A DNA stretch of 64,000 nt. Origin: SAR92 clade bacterium H921. Lineage in GTDB: Bacteria; Pseudomonadota; Gammaproteobacteria; Pseudomonadales; Porticoccaceae. The DNA lies in assembly GCA_025153755.1 (NCBI GenBank), contig JAOALD010000002.1, forward strand, positions 550,362 to 614,361, read 5' to 3'. The position numbers and the translations under genes were made by a program. Positions 18,983 through 28,683 of this stretch are shown here, piece after piece; position 1 is the first letter of the stretch, and every line of letters starts with the position of its first letter. The notes under the pieces were generated by a model, which saw nothing but the letters and a program-made list of their open reading frames with translations, did not search any database and was not told the origin of the DNA.

Positions 18983-21001
18983 TTATAATAATGTTTCACG
19001 TTCATGCTCCAAAAGCATTGATGGCCGAAGGCCAATCTTGCGGGAATAAATAACAGAATACATTAAAATATTACTCACATAACTACGGGTTTCTTTAAAA
19101 GGTATCAAGGTCATCCATATATCAAAGGGTAGTTTCCCGTTAGTTTTAGCAAGCCATTGCTCCACTCGATGGGGCCCTGCGTTGTATGCAGCGATAGCGA
19201 GAATTCTATTGTTACCAAAGCGCTCAAGCATACTCTTATAATAACTTGACCCTATGGGTACATTGACAGCTACATCATGTAGTTGCTTTTTATTTCGATA
19301 GGGTATTTTATATTTTTTTGCAGTGGCTTTTGCGGTAGAGGGCATTACTTGTATTAGTCCCATGGCTCCAGCCGAGGACGTAGCGGTCGCATTAAAAGCA
19401 CTCTCTTGACGTGCTAAAGCAAACAGTAAATAGTTTTTTATACCTGTAGTTTGAGCGGCTTGGTTGATGATATCAGCGTAGGCTAAGGGGAAGCGTATAT
19501 CGATATCATCCCAATATTTCACCATGCCTAAACTGGCAATAGCCTTATTGTGCCAGCGCCATTGGCTGGCCAGTATTGAGGCTGCGAGCCAGTCTTGGGC
19601 AGTGTAGTTAGCTGTCGCCGAGAACCACTCGCGATTGGCGTTGAGACTGTCATTATGGAATAAAAGTTCCCGGGCTCTTTGCATGCTTGGCGTGGCCGCC
19701 AGCTGGTTAATGCGTTTCTCATCAGCGGACACAGGATTATGATTGATGCTGTAATCTTGTCCGATTTTTTCGCTCGCTAAAAAGCCATAAAAATCTCGCT
19801 CCTTAGCCAGGGTTTTGGTCAATGATTCTATTCGTATGTCAAGACTGTTAGCTGGATCACTTTCCATGCTTCGTATGGTCCAATATCGCCAGATAGTCTG
19901 TTGCTTGTTGTCCTCAGGTAGTCTTGCTAACCACAGGCGCACGGCAGGCCAATCCAGTTCCCGCAGTGCTTCGCGAATGCGCCATTCGGTCAATGACCCC
20001 TCTAGGGTTTGATTGAGTAATTGTAGATGGTCCACAAAGTAACTGTCAGCTGCGCGGATCTGTCTTTTAACATATAGGGCTTTTATGATTTCGCTAACGA
20101 TGCTCGCGCGTGCACGATGACTAAATTCATGAGTTTGCTGATAGCGGCTCCAGTATTTGAGAGCTTGATTTGGATTTTTGCGAGCGAGACGTTTGATGCC
20201 CAATTCAAGTATATTTGATTCGTCTTGATCGTAGTCGGAAAAGTTACTGTATGTTCTGATACTGCCAGGATCACGATAAACTTGATAATAAATAGCAAAG
20301 CATTTTTTATAATTGGGGCTTGTAAAAAAACGCTTCAGATAGCGGGCAAGTTTATATTTGCTATTTACCATAGCCGAATTAAAGCGCTGCCAAGCGAGAT
20401 CCTCACTGATGCGGCCGGATTTTATTAAGATACCAAATAATTTGTCGCAGGCTTTTGGTTGCGACTTTCCCTGGCTCCAAAGTCTGAGGCCAGCTTCCAA
20501 TGACGCGGCTTTGATGCCTGTGCGGTATCGGGCCAGATGGTAGTTGCACTGACGGCTACTATTGCCGATATAAGAGTTGGCATTGTAGACCTGCACATAG
20601 GTTTCCCAGTAACCTCGCCGAGCTAAATAGTCTAACCATTTGCCCTGTAAATGAGTCGCTTTTACCGTGCCCGCATATTGGGCTAGGTAAGTAGTCACTG
20701 CAGTGCGTTTTGAGTAATTTAGATTGGCTAATAGTTCTGCATAGACCAGGTAGGGGAACAGGGGGTAGTCGACAAGTTCCTGGCGCTGTTTACGCAGTGC
20801 GAGCCAATTACCACTGCCGATTAGAGCCAGTGATTGACGATACAGTTGTCGCTGTTGATTGAGCCGTGCTGGGACATCATTACTCGCGGTTAACACCTTG
20901 GCAGTCTGGCCTTGGGTGCTAGGTGCGAAAACTAATACAGCTATCGCCAGCATAGCTGCGATCAGCAACGATGATGGCGGGGTCCTATAAGTGCTGGTCA
21001 T
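18983..21001 (-). CDS. slt: Soluble lytic murein transglycosylase Slt
   Basis: This 672-residue periplasmic enzyme cleaves peptidoglycan between MurNAc and GlcNAc to leave 1,6-anhydro ends. A signal peptide follows the start (SSLLIAAMLAIAVLVFAPS, cleavage near TQGQ), then a long alpha-helical superhelical U/L domain and a C-terminal lysozyme-like domain with the catalytic glutamate in LARQESAFN, SSAGAMGLIQVMPSTA and AIAAYNAGPHRVEQWL. The ATG at 21001 has GGGAG at proper distance; an in-frame TTG 12 codons earlier has none and is not used here. It may share a transcript with the stress protein upstream and tatD downstream. NagZ, which acts on the products, is encoded at 27.6 kb. Confidence 0.94.
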   Translation of the reverse strand: MTSTYRTPPSSLLIAAMLAIAVLVFAPSTQGQTAKVLTASNDVPARLNQQRQLYRQSLALIGSGNWLALRKQRQELVDYPLFPYLVYAELLANLNYSKRTAVTTYLAQYAGTVKATHLQGKWLDYLARRGYWETYVQVYNANSYIGNSSRQCNYHLARYRTGIKAASLEAGLRLWSQGKSQPKACDKLFGILIKSGRISEDLAWQRFNSAMVNSKYKLARYLKRFFTSPNYKKCFAIYYQVYRDPGSIRTYSNFSDYDQDESNILELGIKRLARKNPNQALKYWSRYQQTHEFSHRARASIVSEIIKALYVKRQIRAADSYFVDHLQLLNQTLEGSLTEWRIREALRELDWPAVRLWLARLPEDNKQQTIWRYWTIRSMESDPANSLDIRIESLTKTLAKERDFYGFLASEKIGQDYSINHNPVSADEKRINQLAATPSMQRARELLFHNDSLNANREWFSATANYTAQDWLAASILASQWRWHNKAIASLGMVKYWDDIDIRFPLAYADIINQAAQTTGIKNYLLFALARQESAFNATATSSAGAMGLIQVMPSTAKATAKKYKIPYRNKKQLHDVAVNVPIGSSYYKSMLERFGNNRILAIAAYNAGPHRVEQWLAKTNGKLPFDIWMTLIPFKETRSYVSNILMYSVIYSRKIGLRPSMLLEHERETLL

Positions 21002-21080
21002 TAAGCTCCCTGATTTTTTGTATGGCTGATATCTCAAAGTTACCAGTTAAGGAATTAAATTACGAGTATGAGATAGGGCC

Positions 21081-21515
21081 TTACTCAGAAATTCTTACTG
21101 CCAACACATCACAGCTCGCACCATGAAGTACTGAGTTGCTCGTGGAACCGAATATTAGCGCTAATCCGTGACGGCCATGACTACCAACTACGATCAAATC
21201 AACCTCATCCTGTTTAGCCATTTTGTGCATTTCTTGCGCTGGGTGCCCGAGAATAATATGTTGGTTTTCCGCACTGATATCTAGCTGTTCGGCGAGCACA
21301 CCAAGCCGGCCTGCGGCCTGCTGTTGAAGTTGAGATTGCACATCGGAAAGATCTACAGGAATATCACCACCGTAGGTAAAGACCAAAGGCTCTAAAACAT
21401 GGCAAACCGAAATTTTGGTGTCATCGCGATTAAAAAGAAACTTGACGCGGTCTACCACTTGCTGTGATTCTGGAGAAAGATCTAATCCGATTAAGATGTG
21501 CTTGTAAATCGACAT
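21081..21515 (-). CDS. Universal stress protein, UspA family
   Basis: This 144-residue cytoplasmic protein has the Usp fold: YKHILIGLDLSPES at the N-terminus, a middle variable part, and the nucleotide-binding signature IVVGSHGRHGLALIFGSTSNSVLH near 110-133 (G-2x-G-9x-G-S/T type), so it probably binds ATP. A GAGG ribosome site precedes the ATG. Members of this family respond to starvation and other stresses; the exact partner is unknown. It is divergent from the small gene at 21.6 kb and upstream of slt on the same strand. Confidence 0.92.
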   Translation of the reverse strand: MSIYKHILIGLDLSPESQQVVDRVKFLFNRDDTKISVCHVLEPLVFTYGGDIPVDLSDVQSQLQQQAAGRLGVLAEQLDISAENQHIILGHPAQEMHKMAKQDEVDLIVVGSHGRHGLALIFGSTSNSVLHGASCDVLAVRISE

Positions 21516-21571
21516 GATAGTAAGCCTCGTTAGTTATATGTTTAGCGTTTACAGAGTAAGAGTAATCCCAA

Positions 21572-22057
21572 ATGAGTTGGTTGTTAATACTATTTATCAT
21601 CGCAGTGGTCATTTCTCCACTAATGTGGTTCAGGCAAACGCCGCATTCTAAGCGAATGACTGAGTTTCGGCATCTGGCCAATAGCTTAAAAATTCAAGTG
21701 AGCCTGCATCGCCGCCCAGATGCTCGAGACGAAGAAACCGCCTTAGAGACCGTTTGTTATCGGCTGGCGTGGCCAGAGACAGATATTAAGCAGGGTTGGA
21801 TTTTACAGCGTTTTAGTCAGCGAGGTTGGGATTCGAGTTATGACGGATGGCGTTGGACTCAGTATCAGGCTGATCCGGAATGGGATATGGTACTGGATGA
21901 ATTAGTGCCTCAAATGCCCTCTGGTGTCAGCGCGATAATGGCGAGCAGGGCGGGTATAGGCTTAATTTGGGATGAGCGAGGAACTGCTCAAGATGTACAA
22001 AATATTGCTGCAATACTGCAGAGGCTAAAACAGAAAGCAGAAGAAATTTGTCATTGA
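21572..22057 (+). CDS. Hypothetical protein with one N-terminal membrane helix
   Basis: I do not recognise this 161-residue protein. Residues 1-20 form a clear membrane anchor (SWLLILFIIAVVISPLMWF), followed by a basic stretch (HSKRM) that places the rest in the cytoplasm. The soluble part is rich in Trp and Arg (GWILQRFSQRGWDSSYDGW) and ends in a helix with QNIAAILQRLKQKAEE. Start and codon use look like a real gene and it stands alone between the divergent stress-protein gene and topA. It resembles in outline the conserved unknowns of gammaproteobacteria anchored by a single helix. Confidence 0.75.
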   Translation: MSWLLILFIIAVVISPLMWFRQTPHSKRMTEFRHLANSLKIQVSLHRRPDARDEETALETVCYRLAWPETDIKQGWILQRFSQRGWDSSYDGWRWTQYQADPEWDMVLDELVPQMPSGVSAIMASRAGIGLIWDERGTAQDVQNIAAILQRLKQKAEEICH

Positions 22058-22138
22058 AGCTTGACCAATGGGTAAGCATGCACGTATATATGCGCAACTT
22101 ATAATGAACGTTTTGATCAGTCTATTTAATAATCTGGT

Positions 22139-22157
22139 CGTTTTCTGCTTGAAAACG
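22139..22157. other. Short inverted repeat upstream of topA
   Basis: CGTTTTC (22139-22145) and GAAAACG (22151-22157) form a 7-bp hairpin with a 5-base loop, 30 bases before the topA start. There is no T-run, so it is more likely an operator or leader structure than a terminator. Function unknown. Confidence 0.4.
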
Positions 22158-22186
22158 GCGATGGAAATAAGGAATTCAGTCGTACT

Positions 22187-24841
22187 ATGGGTAAGTCTTT
22201 AGTTATTGTAGAGTCGCCAGCCAAAGCCAAAACCATCAACCGCTATCTGGGGGATGATTTTGTGGTTAAGTCTAGTGTTGGCCATATTCGCGACCTGCCA
22301 ACTGGCGCCAATCGTACCACTACCGATCCCAAGGAGCGAGCTAGGCAGGCGGCTATCACTCGCAAGCTTTCTCCTGAAGACAAGGTTATTCATCGTGAGA
22401 AAAAAGCCAGGTCACAGCTTATTAATAGTATGGGCATAGACCCAGATAATGATTGGCGAGCCGAGTACGCTACTCTTCCGGGAAAGGAGAAGGTCGTCTC
22501 TGAGCTCAAAAAGCTTGCTAAAAATGCCGATACTGTCTACCTCGCAACGGATTTGGACCGTGAGGGTGAGGCGATTGCCTGGCACCTAACTCAGGTGATT
22601 GGAGAGAAGAGTCAATACAAACGTGTTGTGTTTAATGAAATCACCAAAAAGGCCATCCGCAAAGCATTTGAGGACCCCGGCGAGTTAAATACTGCTCGGG
22701 TTGATGCCCAGCAGGCCCGACGTTTTCTCGATCGTGTGGTAGGCTTTATGGTGTCGCCGCTCCTGTGGGAGAAAGTTGGCCGAGGTTTGTCGGCTGGTAG
22801 GGTTCAGTCGGTTGCGTTAAAAATGATTGTTGAGCGTGAGCGAGAGATTCGCGCTTTTATTCCCGAGGAATACTGGACTATTCAAGCAGATTTAGAGGAG
22901 CGTGAGCAGACTGAGGAGGATTTAAAGGTTCGCTTTGATGTGAAGCGCCATCTGGGTAAGGCTTTTCGTCCAGCCAACCAAGAGCAGGCTGACATTGCAT
23001 TGGCTGCCCTGAGTGCATCAGATTTTAAGGTTAGTAAACGTGAAGATAAACCGACTAAATCAAAACCCTCGGCTCCCTTTATAACCTCCACCTTACAGCA
23101 GGCCTCGAGTACTCGCCTTGGCTTTGGGGTTAAGAAAACCATGATGATGGCGCAACGGTTGTATGAGGCGGGCTACATTACCTACATGCGAACTGATTCG
23201 ACCCATCTGGGTGCAGACGCGGTGGCGGCCTGTCGTGAATATATTCAACAGCATCATGGCGCCAGATACCTACCTGAAGAACCTATTGTTTATGGCAGCA
23301 AGTCTGGGGCCCAGGAGGCTCACGAAGCTGTGAGGCCATCTAACATTGATATACGCCCTGGCAGTCTCGATGATATGGAAGTGGATGCTCGAAGGCTCTA
23401 TCAACTGATCTGGCAACAGTTTGTTGCCTGTCAGATGACTAATGCGGAGTTTACGGCTACCACGATAACTGTAGAAGCTGGTGACTACGACTTAACCGCT
23501 AAAGGTCGGGTAACGCGTTTTGATGGCTATCTTGCGGTTATGCCACCAAAGGCTGCTAAAGATGATGATGGCGAATTACCAGACCTGCAGCAGGGCGATC
23601 TGATGAGTATGCTGGTGTTAGTTCCCCAACAGCACTTTACCAAGCCAACCGCACGTTTTTCTGAAGCGGCCCTAGTAAAAGAGCTGGAGAAGCGCGGTAT
23701 TGGTCGCCCCTCAACCTACGCCTCAATTATTTCTACGATTCAAGACCGCGGTTATGTGCGGATAGAGAACAAGAGAATTTTTGCAGAGAAAATCGGCGAT
23801 ATTGTTACTGATCGACTGTCTGAGAGCTTCACCGATCTTATGGATTATGGATTTACTGCCACCATGGAAGAGCGTCTGGATGAGGTTGCTGACGGCAAAC
23901 TTAATTGGAAACAGTTGCTGAATACTTTTTACAAAGGGTTTAGCAAACAGGTTGGCGAGGCTAAAGATGCTGATGGCGGAATGCGGCCTAATATGCCTTC
24001 TGAGACCGACATTGCCTGCTCTAAGTGCGATAGACCAATGATGATTAGAACAGCAGGTACAGGCGTTTTCTTGGGCTGTTCAGGCTATGCGTTGCCGCCT
24101 AAAGAGCGTTGCAAGCACACGGTTAATCTTACCGCTGGTGATGAGGCCGTCAATATCGAAGAAGATGACGAGGCAGAATCTAAACTACTGATGCATAAGC
24201 ACAGATGTAAGCTATGCAACACGTCCATGGATAGTTACCTGCTAGATGAAACTCGCAAGTTACATGTCTGTGGTAACAATCCAGACTGTATCGGCCATGA
24301 AATTGAAATTGGCCAGTATGTCATTAAAGGTTACGAAGGGCCGGTGATTGAGTGCGATAAGTGTACTAGTGAAATGCAGCTTAAGACTGGTCGTTTTGGC
24401 AAGTACTTTGGGTGCACTGGAGAAAACGCAGAGAATGAGCCCTGCAAAAACACTCGTAAATTGTTGCGCAACGGTGAGGCTGCCCCGCCTAAAGTCGATC
24501 CAATTTCTATGCCAGAACTACGCTGTGCCAAAGTTGAGGATCACTATGTGCTGCGCGATGGAGCCTCGGGTATCTTTCTAGCTGCAAGTCAGTTTCCTCG
24601 TCATCGTGAGACTCGGGCTCCCACAGTCTCTGAGCTATTGCCCTACAAAAATCAAATCGACGACAAGTACCAGTTTTTACTTACCGCGCCAACCACTGAT
24701 CCCGATGGTAAGGGAACGGTTATTCGCTACAGTCGTAAAACTAAAGAGCAATATGTGCGCAGTGAAGATGATGGTAAACCTACCGGTTGGAGCGCCTTTT
24801 ATGTTGACGGTAGCTGGCAGGCTGCTGAAAAAGGCAAGTAA
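22187..24841 (+). CDS. topA: DNA topoisomerase I TopA
   Basis: This 884-residue type IA topoisomerase relaxes negative supercoils. In order: the Toprim domain with [20 protein letters not shown] and [17 protein letters not shown]; the DNA-gate with the catalytic tyrosine Y333 in [20 protein letters not shown]; and [17 protein letters not shown]. The C-terminal part holds zinc-ribbon repeats with cysteine pairs ([31 protein letters not shown]), the last followed by basic tail domains. Length fits the gammaproteobacterial enzyme (about 865). An AAGGAA ribosome site precedes the ATG. The genes downstream follow the order known from Pseudomonas near topA. Confidence 0.97.
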   Translation: MGKSLVIVESPAKAKTINRYLGDDFVVKSSVGHIRDLPTGANRTTTDPKERARQAAITRKLSPEDKVIHREKKARSQLINSMGIDPDNDWRAEYATLPGKEKVVSELKKLAKNADTVYLATDLDREGEAIAWHLTQVIGEKSQYKRVVFNEITKKAIRKAFEDPGELNTARVDAQQARRFLDRVVGFMVSPLLWEKVGRGLSAGRVQSVALKMIVEREREIRAFIPEEYWTIQADLEEREQTEEDLKVRFDVKRHLGKAFRPANQEQADIALAALSASDFKVSKREDKPTKSKPSAPFITSTLQQASSTRLGFGVKKTMMMAQRLYEAGYITYMRTDSTHLGADAVAACREYIQQHHGARYLPEEPIVYGSKSGAQEAHEAVRPSNIDIRPGSLDDMEVDARRLYQLIWQQFVACQMTNAEFTATTITVEAGDYDLTAKGRVTRFDGYLAVMPPKAAKDDDGELPDLQQGDLMSMLVLVPQQHFTKPTARFSEAALVKELEKRGIGRPSTYASIISTIQDRGYVRIENKRIFAEKIGDIVTDRLSESFTDLMDYGFTATMEERLDEVADGKLNWKQLLNTFYKGFSKQVGEAKDADGGMRPNMPSETDIACSKCDRPMMIRTAGTGVFLGCSGYALPPKERCKHTVNLTAGDEAVNIEEDDEAESKLLMHKHRCKLCNTSMDSYLLDETRKLHVCGNNPDCIGHEIEIGQYVIKGYEGPVIECDKCTSEMQLKTGRFGKYFGCTGENAENEPCKNTRKLLRNGEAAPPKVDPISMPELRCAKVEDHYVLRDGASGIFLAASQFPRHRETRAPTVSELLPYKNQIDDKYQFLLTAPTTDPDGKGTVIRYSRKTKEQYVRSEDDGKPTGWSAFYVDGSWQAAEKGK

Positions 24842-24846
24842 ACGTT

Positions 24847-25365
24847 ATGGCGCTCTCTGCCTACATGTCAGCGGTCAATCAAAAGTTATTGTTTGCCGCA
24901 CAGTTACTGGCTACAGATATCAAAGCGTCTTTAAGTGGTCAGCAGGATAGTCATCAGGTAACGGCAATTGCACAGTCTGTAACCCTGCAGCTACAGCGCG
25001 CCTGGTGCTGGCACCTGCAAGATGTCGCCGCTAACTACAAAATGCAAGATCCGGAGGCCGTAATAGATGCCACCTCGCTGCGCAGACTACTTGCTGAGGA
25101 AGGCAAGACTCCGGGCGAGGCGATTGAATTGCATGAGCTTGAGACCGATGAGAAATCCTGGGTAGGGCAGCTATTGAATGCCCATCGGCATCTGTATGTC
25201 GTGCCTGTGGCACGCAGAGCTGAAATGGACGCAAACCGCCTGCCAATGATTGCGGTGGATATTAGCGGTGACTCAATAGACTGGGATATAGAGCAGGCAC
25301 GCCTCTGGTTCGAGCGGATGCAAGAATTAGTTGATCGCCAGCGGGATATGATGATTGAATTTTAA
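24847..25365 (+). CDS. DUF6586-like protein of unknown function
   Basis: This 172-residue soluble protein begins five bases after the topA stop. It is largely helical: NQKLLFAAQLLATDI, SVTLQLQRAWCWHLQDVA and ARLWFERMQELVDRQRDMM. From its content and its place directly after topA it corresponds to the small conserved Pseudomonas gene between topA and the lexA region, grouped as DUF6586. No catalytic motif is visible. It is very likely translated from the topA transcript. The family name is recalled, not searched. Confidence 0.7.
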   Translation: MALSAYMSAVNQKLLFAAQLLATDIKASLSGQQDSHQVTAIAQSVTLQLQRAWCWHLQDVAANYKMQDPEAVIDATSLRRLLAEEGKTPGEAIELHELETDEKSWVGQLLNAHRHLYVVPVARRAEMDANRLPMIAVDISGDSIDWDIEQARLWFERMQELVDRQRDMMIEF

Positions 25366-25438
25366 TTCTAGGCTATCCTGAGGTTAACAGGCAGGCATGT
25401 AACTGTTAGACTAACACCTCAATTATTGGGAAAAAAGT

Positions 25439-25684
25439 ATGTCTCTGACCGAATTTGAACTGATTATGCTAGACGATGGAGAAGTGGCGCTGCAACGGTC
25501 GGGTACCGATGAGCCCCTAGTGCGTATTACATTTTCCCCAGAGGTCTTGGAATATCTAGATGGCAAGCATGTCGAAGTGGCTAAAAGTATGATGGACGCG
25601 GGTATTCAGACCGTCTTTGATATTAATGATGAGCGCGCCCCAGCGGCGACCGAGATCGATGAAAAGCGCCATACTCTGCATTGA
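25439..25684 (+). CDS. Small conserved hypothetical protein
   Basis: This 81-residue acidic protein has no motif I can assign. It reads as a small alpha/beta domain: TEFELIMLDDGEVALQRS, then PLVRITFSPEVLEYLDGKHVEVAKSM and a polar tail. The ATG has GGGA at good spacing. A gene of the same size lies at this place (between topA and lexA) in pseudomonads as I recall, which supports it being real. It is probably in the same run as the genes before and after. Confidence 0.7.
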   Translation: MSLTEFELIMLDDGEVALQRSGTDEPLVRITFSPEVLEYLDGKHVEVAKSMMDAGIQTVFDINDERAPAATEIDEKRHTLH

Positions 25685-25715
25685 GTAAAGCCCTTAGAAC
25701 AAGGCACTTTGTACA

Positions 25716-26069
25716 TTGGATATTTCAATTCTTGAAAAACTGGCCGAAAATCGCAAGGTCTCAACCTACCGGCAGCATTTAATGCTGTGTACCGCCGGTA
25801 AATGCTCCCCTGAAAAACAGGCTAGTGAGTCTTGGGAGTATCTCAAACGTCGTATCCGTGAATTGGGTCTGCTTGACGTAGACTCTGGGGTCTATCGCTC
25901 CAAAGTCGACTGCCTTAGGATTTGCCGGCAGGGACCTATTATGCTCAGTTATCCAGATGGAACCTGGTATCACAGCTGCACCCCAGAGGTTATCGAGCGG
26001 ATTTTGCAAGAGCACGTGCTTGCAGGCAATCCAGTCTCAGACTACAGTTTTGCCAATTCTTCACTTTAG
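25716..26069 (+). CDS. Thioredoxin-like [2Fe-2S] ferredoxin
   Basis: This ~117-residue protein has the thioredoxin-like ferredoxin pattern: a cysteine pair in [11 protein letters not shown] and a second pair in [13 protein letters not shown], with [18 protein letters not shown] near the C-terminus, typical of the family. It should bind one [2Fe-2S] cluster through the four cysteines (C-x5-C and C-x3-C). The start is uncertain: TTG at 25716 is used because no ATG lies before the cluster region except one inside it. It is the last gene on the plus strand before converging lexA. Its electron partner is not visible here. Confidence 0.85.
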   Translation: MDISILEKLAENRKVSTYRQHLMLCTAGKCSPEKQASESWEYLKRRIRELGLLDVDSGVYRSKVDCLRICRQGPIMLSYPDGTWYHSCTPEVIERILQEHVLAGNPVSDYSFANSSL

Positions 26070-26120
26070 ACGAGCAGCCGAACTGCTGGGCGCTAGGCCG
26101 TTATTGACCAGTAGTAGACC

Positions 26121-26726
26121 CTAGATTGCAACTCTAACAACACCAACTGCCAAGCCTTCAATCGCAAACTCTTGAGCCCGCAAATCCACTATTATCGGTG
26201 AGTAATCGCGATTTTCAGGTAGCAGCTGAATCTCATGCTTGCTGCGCGTGCGCTTGAGGCGTTTAACAGTCACCTCTCCATCCACACGGGCAACTACGAT
26301 CTGCTGGTTATCTGCTGTGGGTTGCTGGTGCACCGCCAGTAGATCACCATCCATAATCCCAACATCGACCATGCTCTGGCCCTGCACGCGTAAAAAGTAA
26401 TCAGCATGAGGATGAAAAGTACTAGACGGAACTTCTTGGTAGTCTTCAATATTTTGTTCAGCCAGTATTGGCTCGCCAGCGGCAACTCTTCCGACAATAG
26501 GAATGCCACTGAATTGTTCAACAATACGAATACCTCTAGAGGCACCTGGAATCATCTCAATTACGCCTTTTCGAGCCAGTGCTCGAAGGTGATCCTCAGC
26601 GGCATTGGCTGAGCGAAACCCTAGGGTTTGGGCTATTTCTGCTCGTGTAGGCGGATACCCGGTTGCGTCCAGATTATCTTTAATCAAGTCAAAAATTTGT
26701 TGCTGTCGAGCTGTGAGACGTTCCAT
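26121..26726 (-). CDS. lexA: LexA repressor
   Basis: LexA represses SOS genes and self-cleaves when RecA is activated. The 201-residue protein has the winged helix-turn-helix ([39 protein letters not shown] with recognition helix near 39-52), the cleavage bond A83-G84 in [10 protein letters not shown], the catalytic S118 in [10 protein letters not shown] and K155 in EVTVKRL. The ATG has GAGG at good spacing. A perfect SOS box lies 23 bases upstream, so it autoregulates. Unlike in Pseudomonas, no sulA follows and no psrA precedes it. Confidence 0.98.
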   Translation of the reverse strand: MERLTARQQQIFDLIKDNLDATGYPPTRAEIAQTLGFRSANAAEDHLRALARKGVIEMIPGASRGIRIVEQFSGIPIVGRVAAGEPILAEQNIEDYQEVPSSTFHPHADYFLRVQGQSMVDVGIMDGDLLAVHQQPTADNQQIVVARVDGEVTVKRLKRTRSKHEIQLLPENRDYSPIIVDLRAQEFAIEGLAVGVVRVAI

Positions 26727-26749
26727 AACATTATCCTCGTTGCGAATGA

Positions 26750-26765
26750 CTGTAATTATATACAG
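26750..26765 (-). promoter_or_regulatory. LexA operator (SOS box) of lexA
   Basis: CTGT (26750-26753), eight A/T-rich bases, then ACAG (26762-26765) match the gammaproteobacterial SOS-box consensus CTGTN8ACAG exactly. It sits 24-39 bases before the lexA start codon, where the promoter is expected. No second box is visible beside it. Confidence 0.93.
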
Positions 26766-26849
26766 TATTTAATGTTTGGCAACCTCTACTACATCGAACC
26801 GCGGCACGGGCCCTAGCACAGGCCGGCAAGGTTCAGCCAACTCCAGCTG

Positions 26850-26874
26850 TTTTAGTAGGGCGGCCCTACTAAAA
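26850..26874. other. Perfect 11-bp inverted repeat in the lexA/DUF6763 gap
   Basis: TTTTAGTAGGG (26850-26860) and CCCTACTAAAA (26864-26874) pair completely around a CGG loop. It resembles an intrinsic terminator with only four T residues on either strand. The 265-base gap it sits in (26766-27030) lies between the lexA promoter and the 3' end of the DUF6763-like gene, which reads toward it, so it may end that transcript. Nothing else in the gap is recognised. Confidence 0.6.
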
Positions 26875-27030
26875 AGTTCTGGTCGACGAGATTTAACGGC
26901 GGATGCTCAATGAAAGCTTTATACCGGTCTATATGGTAGAACTGTTCCAACAGGTGGAGATTAACAAGCAGGCGGCCGAGGTGATACCCGCACAGATTCG
27001 TCGGAGAAATTCCAATATTGCCCTAGATCC

Positions 27031-27348
27031 TCAATACTCATCCCAGCCAAATTGCGTGTCTGGCTCTATGCCTGCAAAGGGGTCACTGTCTGCGGCTGAG
27101 CTATACAGAGAATCGGTAAACAACCACTCGCTATCAATAGTTTTAATTGAACCGTGCCAGTCTTGTGGCGGGCTGGTTTGTACAACCGCCATTTGAGACC
27201 AGCTATTGAGGTCTATATCGCTGTATTCGCCATCTTCGTATCTTATATCTATGTTTAGGGTGTAGTCATCGATAGCGATGATTTTAAATAGTCGACTGTC
27301 GGCAATATCGTGATACCACTTACCAATCGATGGAACATGAGTAGCCAT
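27031..27348 (-). CDS. DUF6763-like small protein
   Basis: This 105-residue acidic protein begins GKWYHDIADSRLFKIIAIDD, continues with IDIRYEDGEYSDIDLNSWSQM and PPQDWHGSI, and ends FGWDEY. The pattern of a short beta-rich domain (W-Y, D/E-rich strands, PP-x-DW) matches what I recall of DUF6763, a family of unknown function in gammaproteobacteria. An AGGAGAAAGG ribosome site precedes the ATG. No signal peptide or cysteines. It is transcribed alone, divergent from nagZ. Confidence 0.7.
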   Translation of the reverse strand: MATHVPSIGKWYHDIADSRLFKIIAIDDYTLNIDIRYEDGEYSDIDLNSWSQMAVVQTSPPQDWHGSIKTIDSEWLFTDSLYSSAADSDPFAGIEPDTQFGWDEY

Positions 27349-27641
27349 GACCTTTCTCCTGATAGATGCTAAATGATTATCGATTATTTCTTCTATAGCC
27401 TTAAGCTAGCATCATCTACTGAAGGATGCGAATGACAGATTTTTGTGCGAACTAACAAGTTGGCAAATAAAATTAATGTAGATTTTTACATAGATTGTTT
27501 AACCAATGATAAAACATAGGGTTATTTTTTTGATGCTGAGATGTAATAAATGGGTAAAATGCCATAAAGGAATAGCGAGTCTGTTCTTAAAAATAAATCT
27601 GTCTAAAGAATAGCCTAATAATTCGATTGATATGGAACAGT

Positions 27642-28682
27642 ATGACCACTAAACAGTATACAAAGTACGGACGTCTGATGCTCGACCTGACGGGAACTCG
27701 TCTCACTGAAGCTGAATACAAGCAGTTACAAAATCCCCATGTTGGAGGTGTTATTCTGTTTGCCCGCAACGTTGAAAGTCGCGAGCAAATTGGTGCGTTA
27801 GTAACTCAAATAAGAGCGGCTAACACACAGGTACTAATTGCTGTAGATCAGGAGGGCGGAAGGGTGCAGCGTTTTCGAGATGGCTTTACCCGCTTTCCAC
27901 CCATGCAGGTGCTAGGGGATCTGGTGGCCCGAGATAAGGTGGCGGGGCTTACCTTAACAAGGAATGCGGGCTGGCTTATGGCGGCCGAGGTAATTGCCTG
28001 TGGTCTGGATCTGAGCTTCGCACCAGTACTGGATGTGGATAGAGATACTAGTAGCATAATTGGCGACCGCTCTTTCTCTGATCAGCCTGAAGCAGTGATC
28101 GAAGTCGCTCAGGCGTTTATTGATGGCATGCATGAGGCTGGGATGGCCGCTACTGGCAAGCATTTTCCCGGACATGGCGGTATTGTTGCTGACAGTCACC
28201 TCGAGGCGCCGATTGATGTCCGTAGTTGGGACGAGTTAGAGGCCCATGATCTAAAACCTTTCGCTGCTTTGAGCCAGTCTTTGGACGGCATCATGCCTGC
28301 GCATATTACCTTTCCCAATGTTGATCTTGATTCAGTCGGTTTCTCGCCATATTGGCTGCAGACAATATTGCGCCAGAAACTGGATTTCGATGGCGTCATC
28401 TTCAGCGATGACCTGACAATGAAGGGTGCAGATATTGTCGGTGGCTATGTAGAAAAGGCCAAGCTGGCACTGAATGCAGGCTGCGATATGATACTGGTAT
28501 GTAACTGTCCTGCAGGGGCAGTCGAGGTATTAGATTTTATGGCTGATAGTGGTGTAAATAGCAGTGATAAGATTGCGGCTATGCGAGCTCGTAGGTCTAT
28601 AGATTGGGATGAACTTGAGAATCATCCGCGACGAATCGACACAATAGAAAAACTAAAACACCTGGATACTAGTAGGGTATAA
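27642..28682 (+). CDS. nagZ: Beta-N-acetylhexosaminidase NagZ
   Basis: This 346-residue GH3 enzyme removes GlcNAc from GlcNAc-1,6-anhydroMurNAc peptides in the cytoplasm during cell-wall recycling. It shows VGGVILFARNVESREQ, VDQEGGRVQRFRDGFT, the NagZ signature KHFPGHGGIVADSHLEAP (catalytic histidine and aspartate in the flexible loop), MPAHITFPNVD and the nucleophile region GVIFSDDLTMKGA. Length matches E. coli NagZ (341). The frame opens at a TTG at 27627 but the ATG at 27642 gives the family N-terminus. It is followed one base later by the channel gene, so the two are probably cotranscribed. Confidence 0.96.
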   Translation: MTTKQYTKYGRLMLDLTGTRLTEAEYKQLQNPHVGGVILFARNVESREQIGALVTQIRAANTQVLIAVDQEGGRVQRFRDGFTRFPPMQVLGDLVARDKVAGLTLTRNAGWLMAAEVIACGLDLSFAPVLDVDRDTSSIIGDRSFSDQPEAVIEVAQAFIDGMHEAGMAATGKHFPGHGGIVADSHLEAPIDVRSWDELEAHDLKPFAALSQSLDGIMPAHITFPNVDLDSVGFSPYWLQTILRQKLDFDGVIFSDDLTMKGADIVGGYVEKAKLALNAGCDMILVCNCPAGAVEVLDFMADSGVNSSDKIAAMRARRSIDWDELENHPRRIDTIEKLKHLDTSRV

Positions 28683-28683
28683 C

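Noticed and set aside
26903..27196. 97-codon plus-strand frame after lexA
   Set aside because: It mostly runs antisense to the better supported DUF6763-like gene and has no recognised features.
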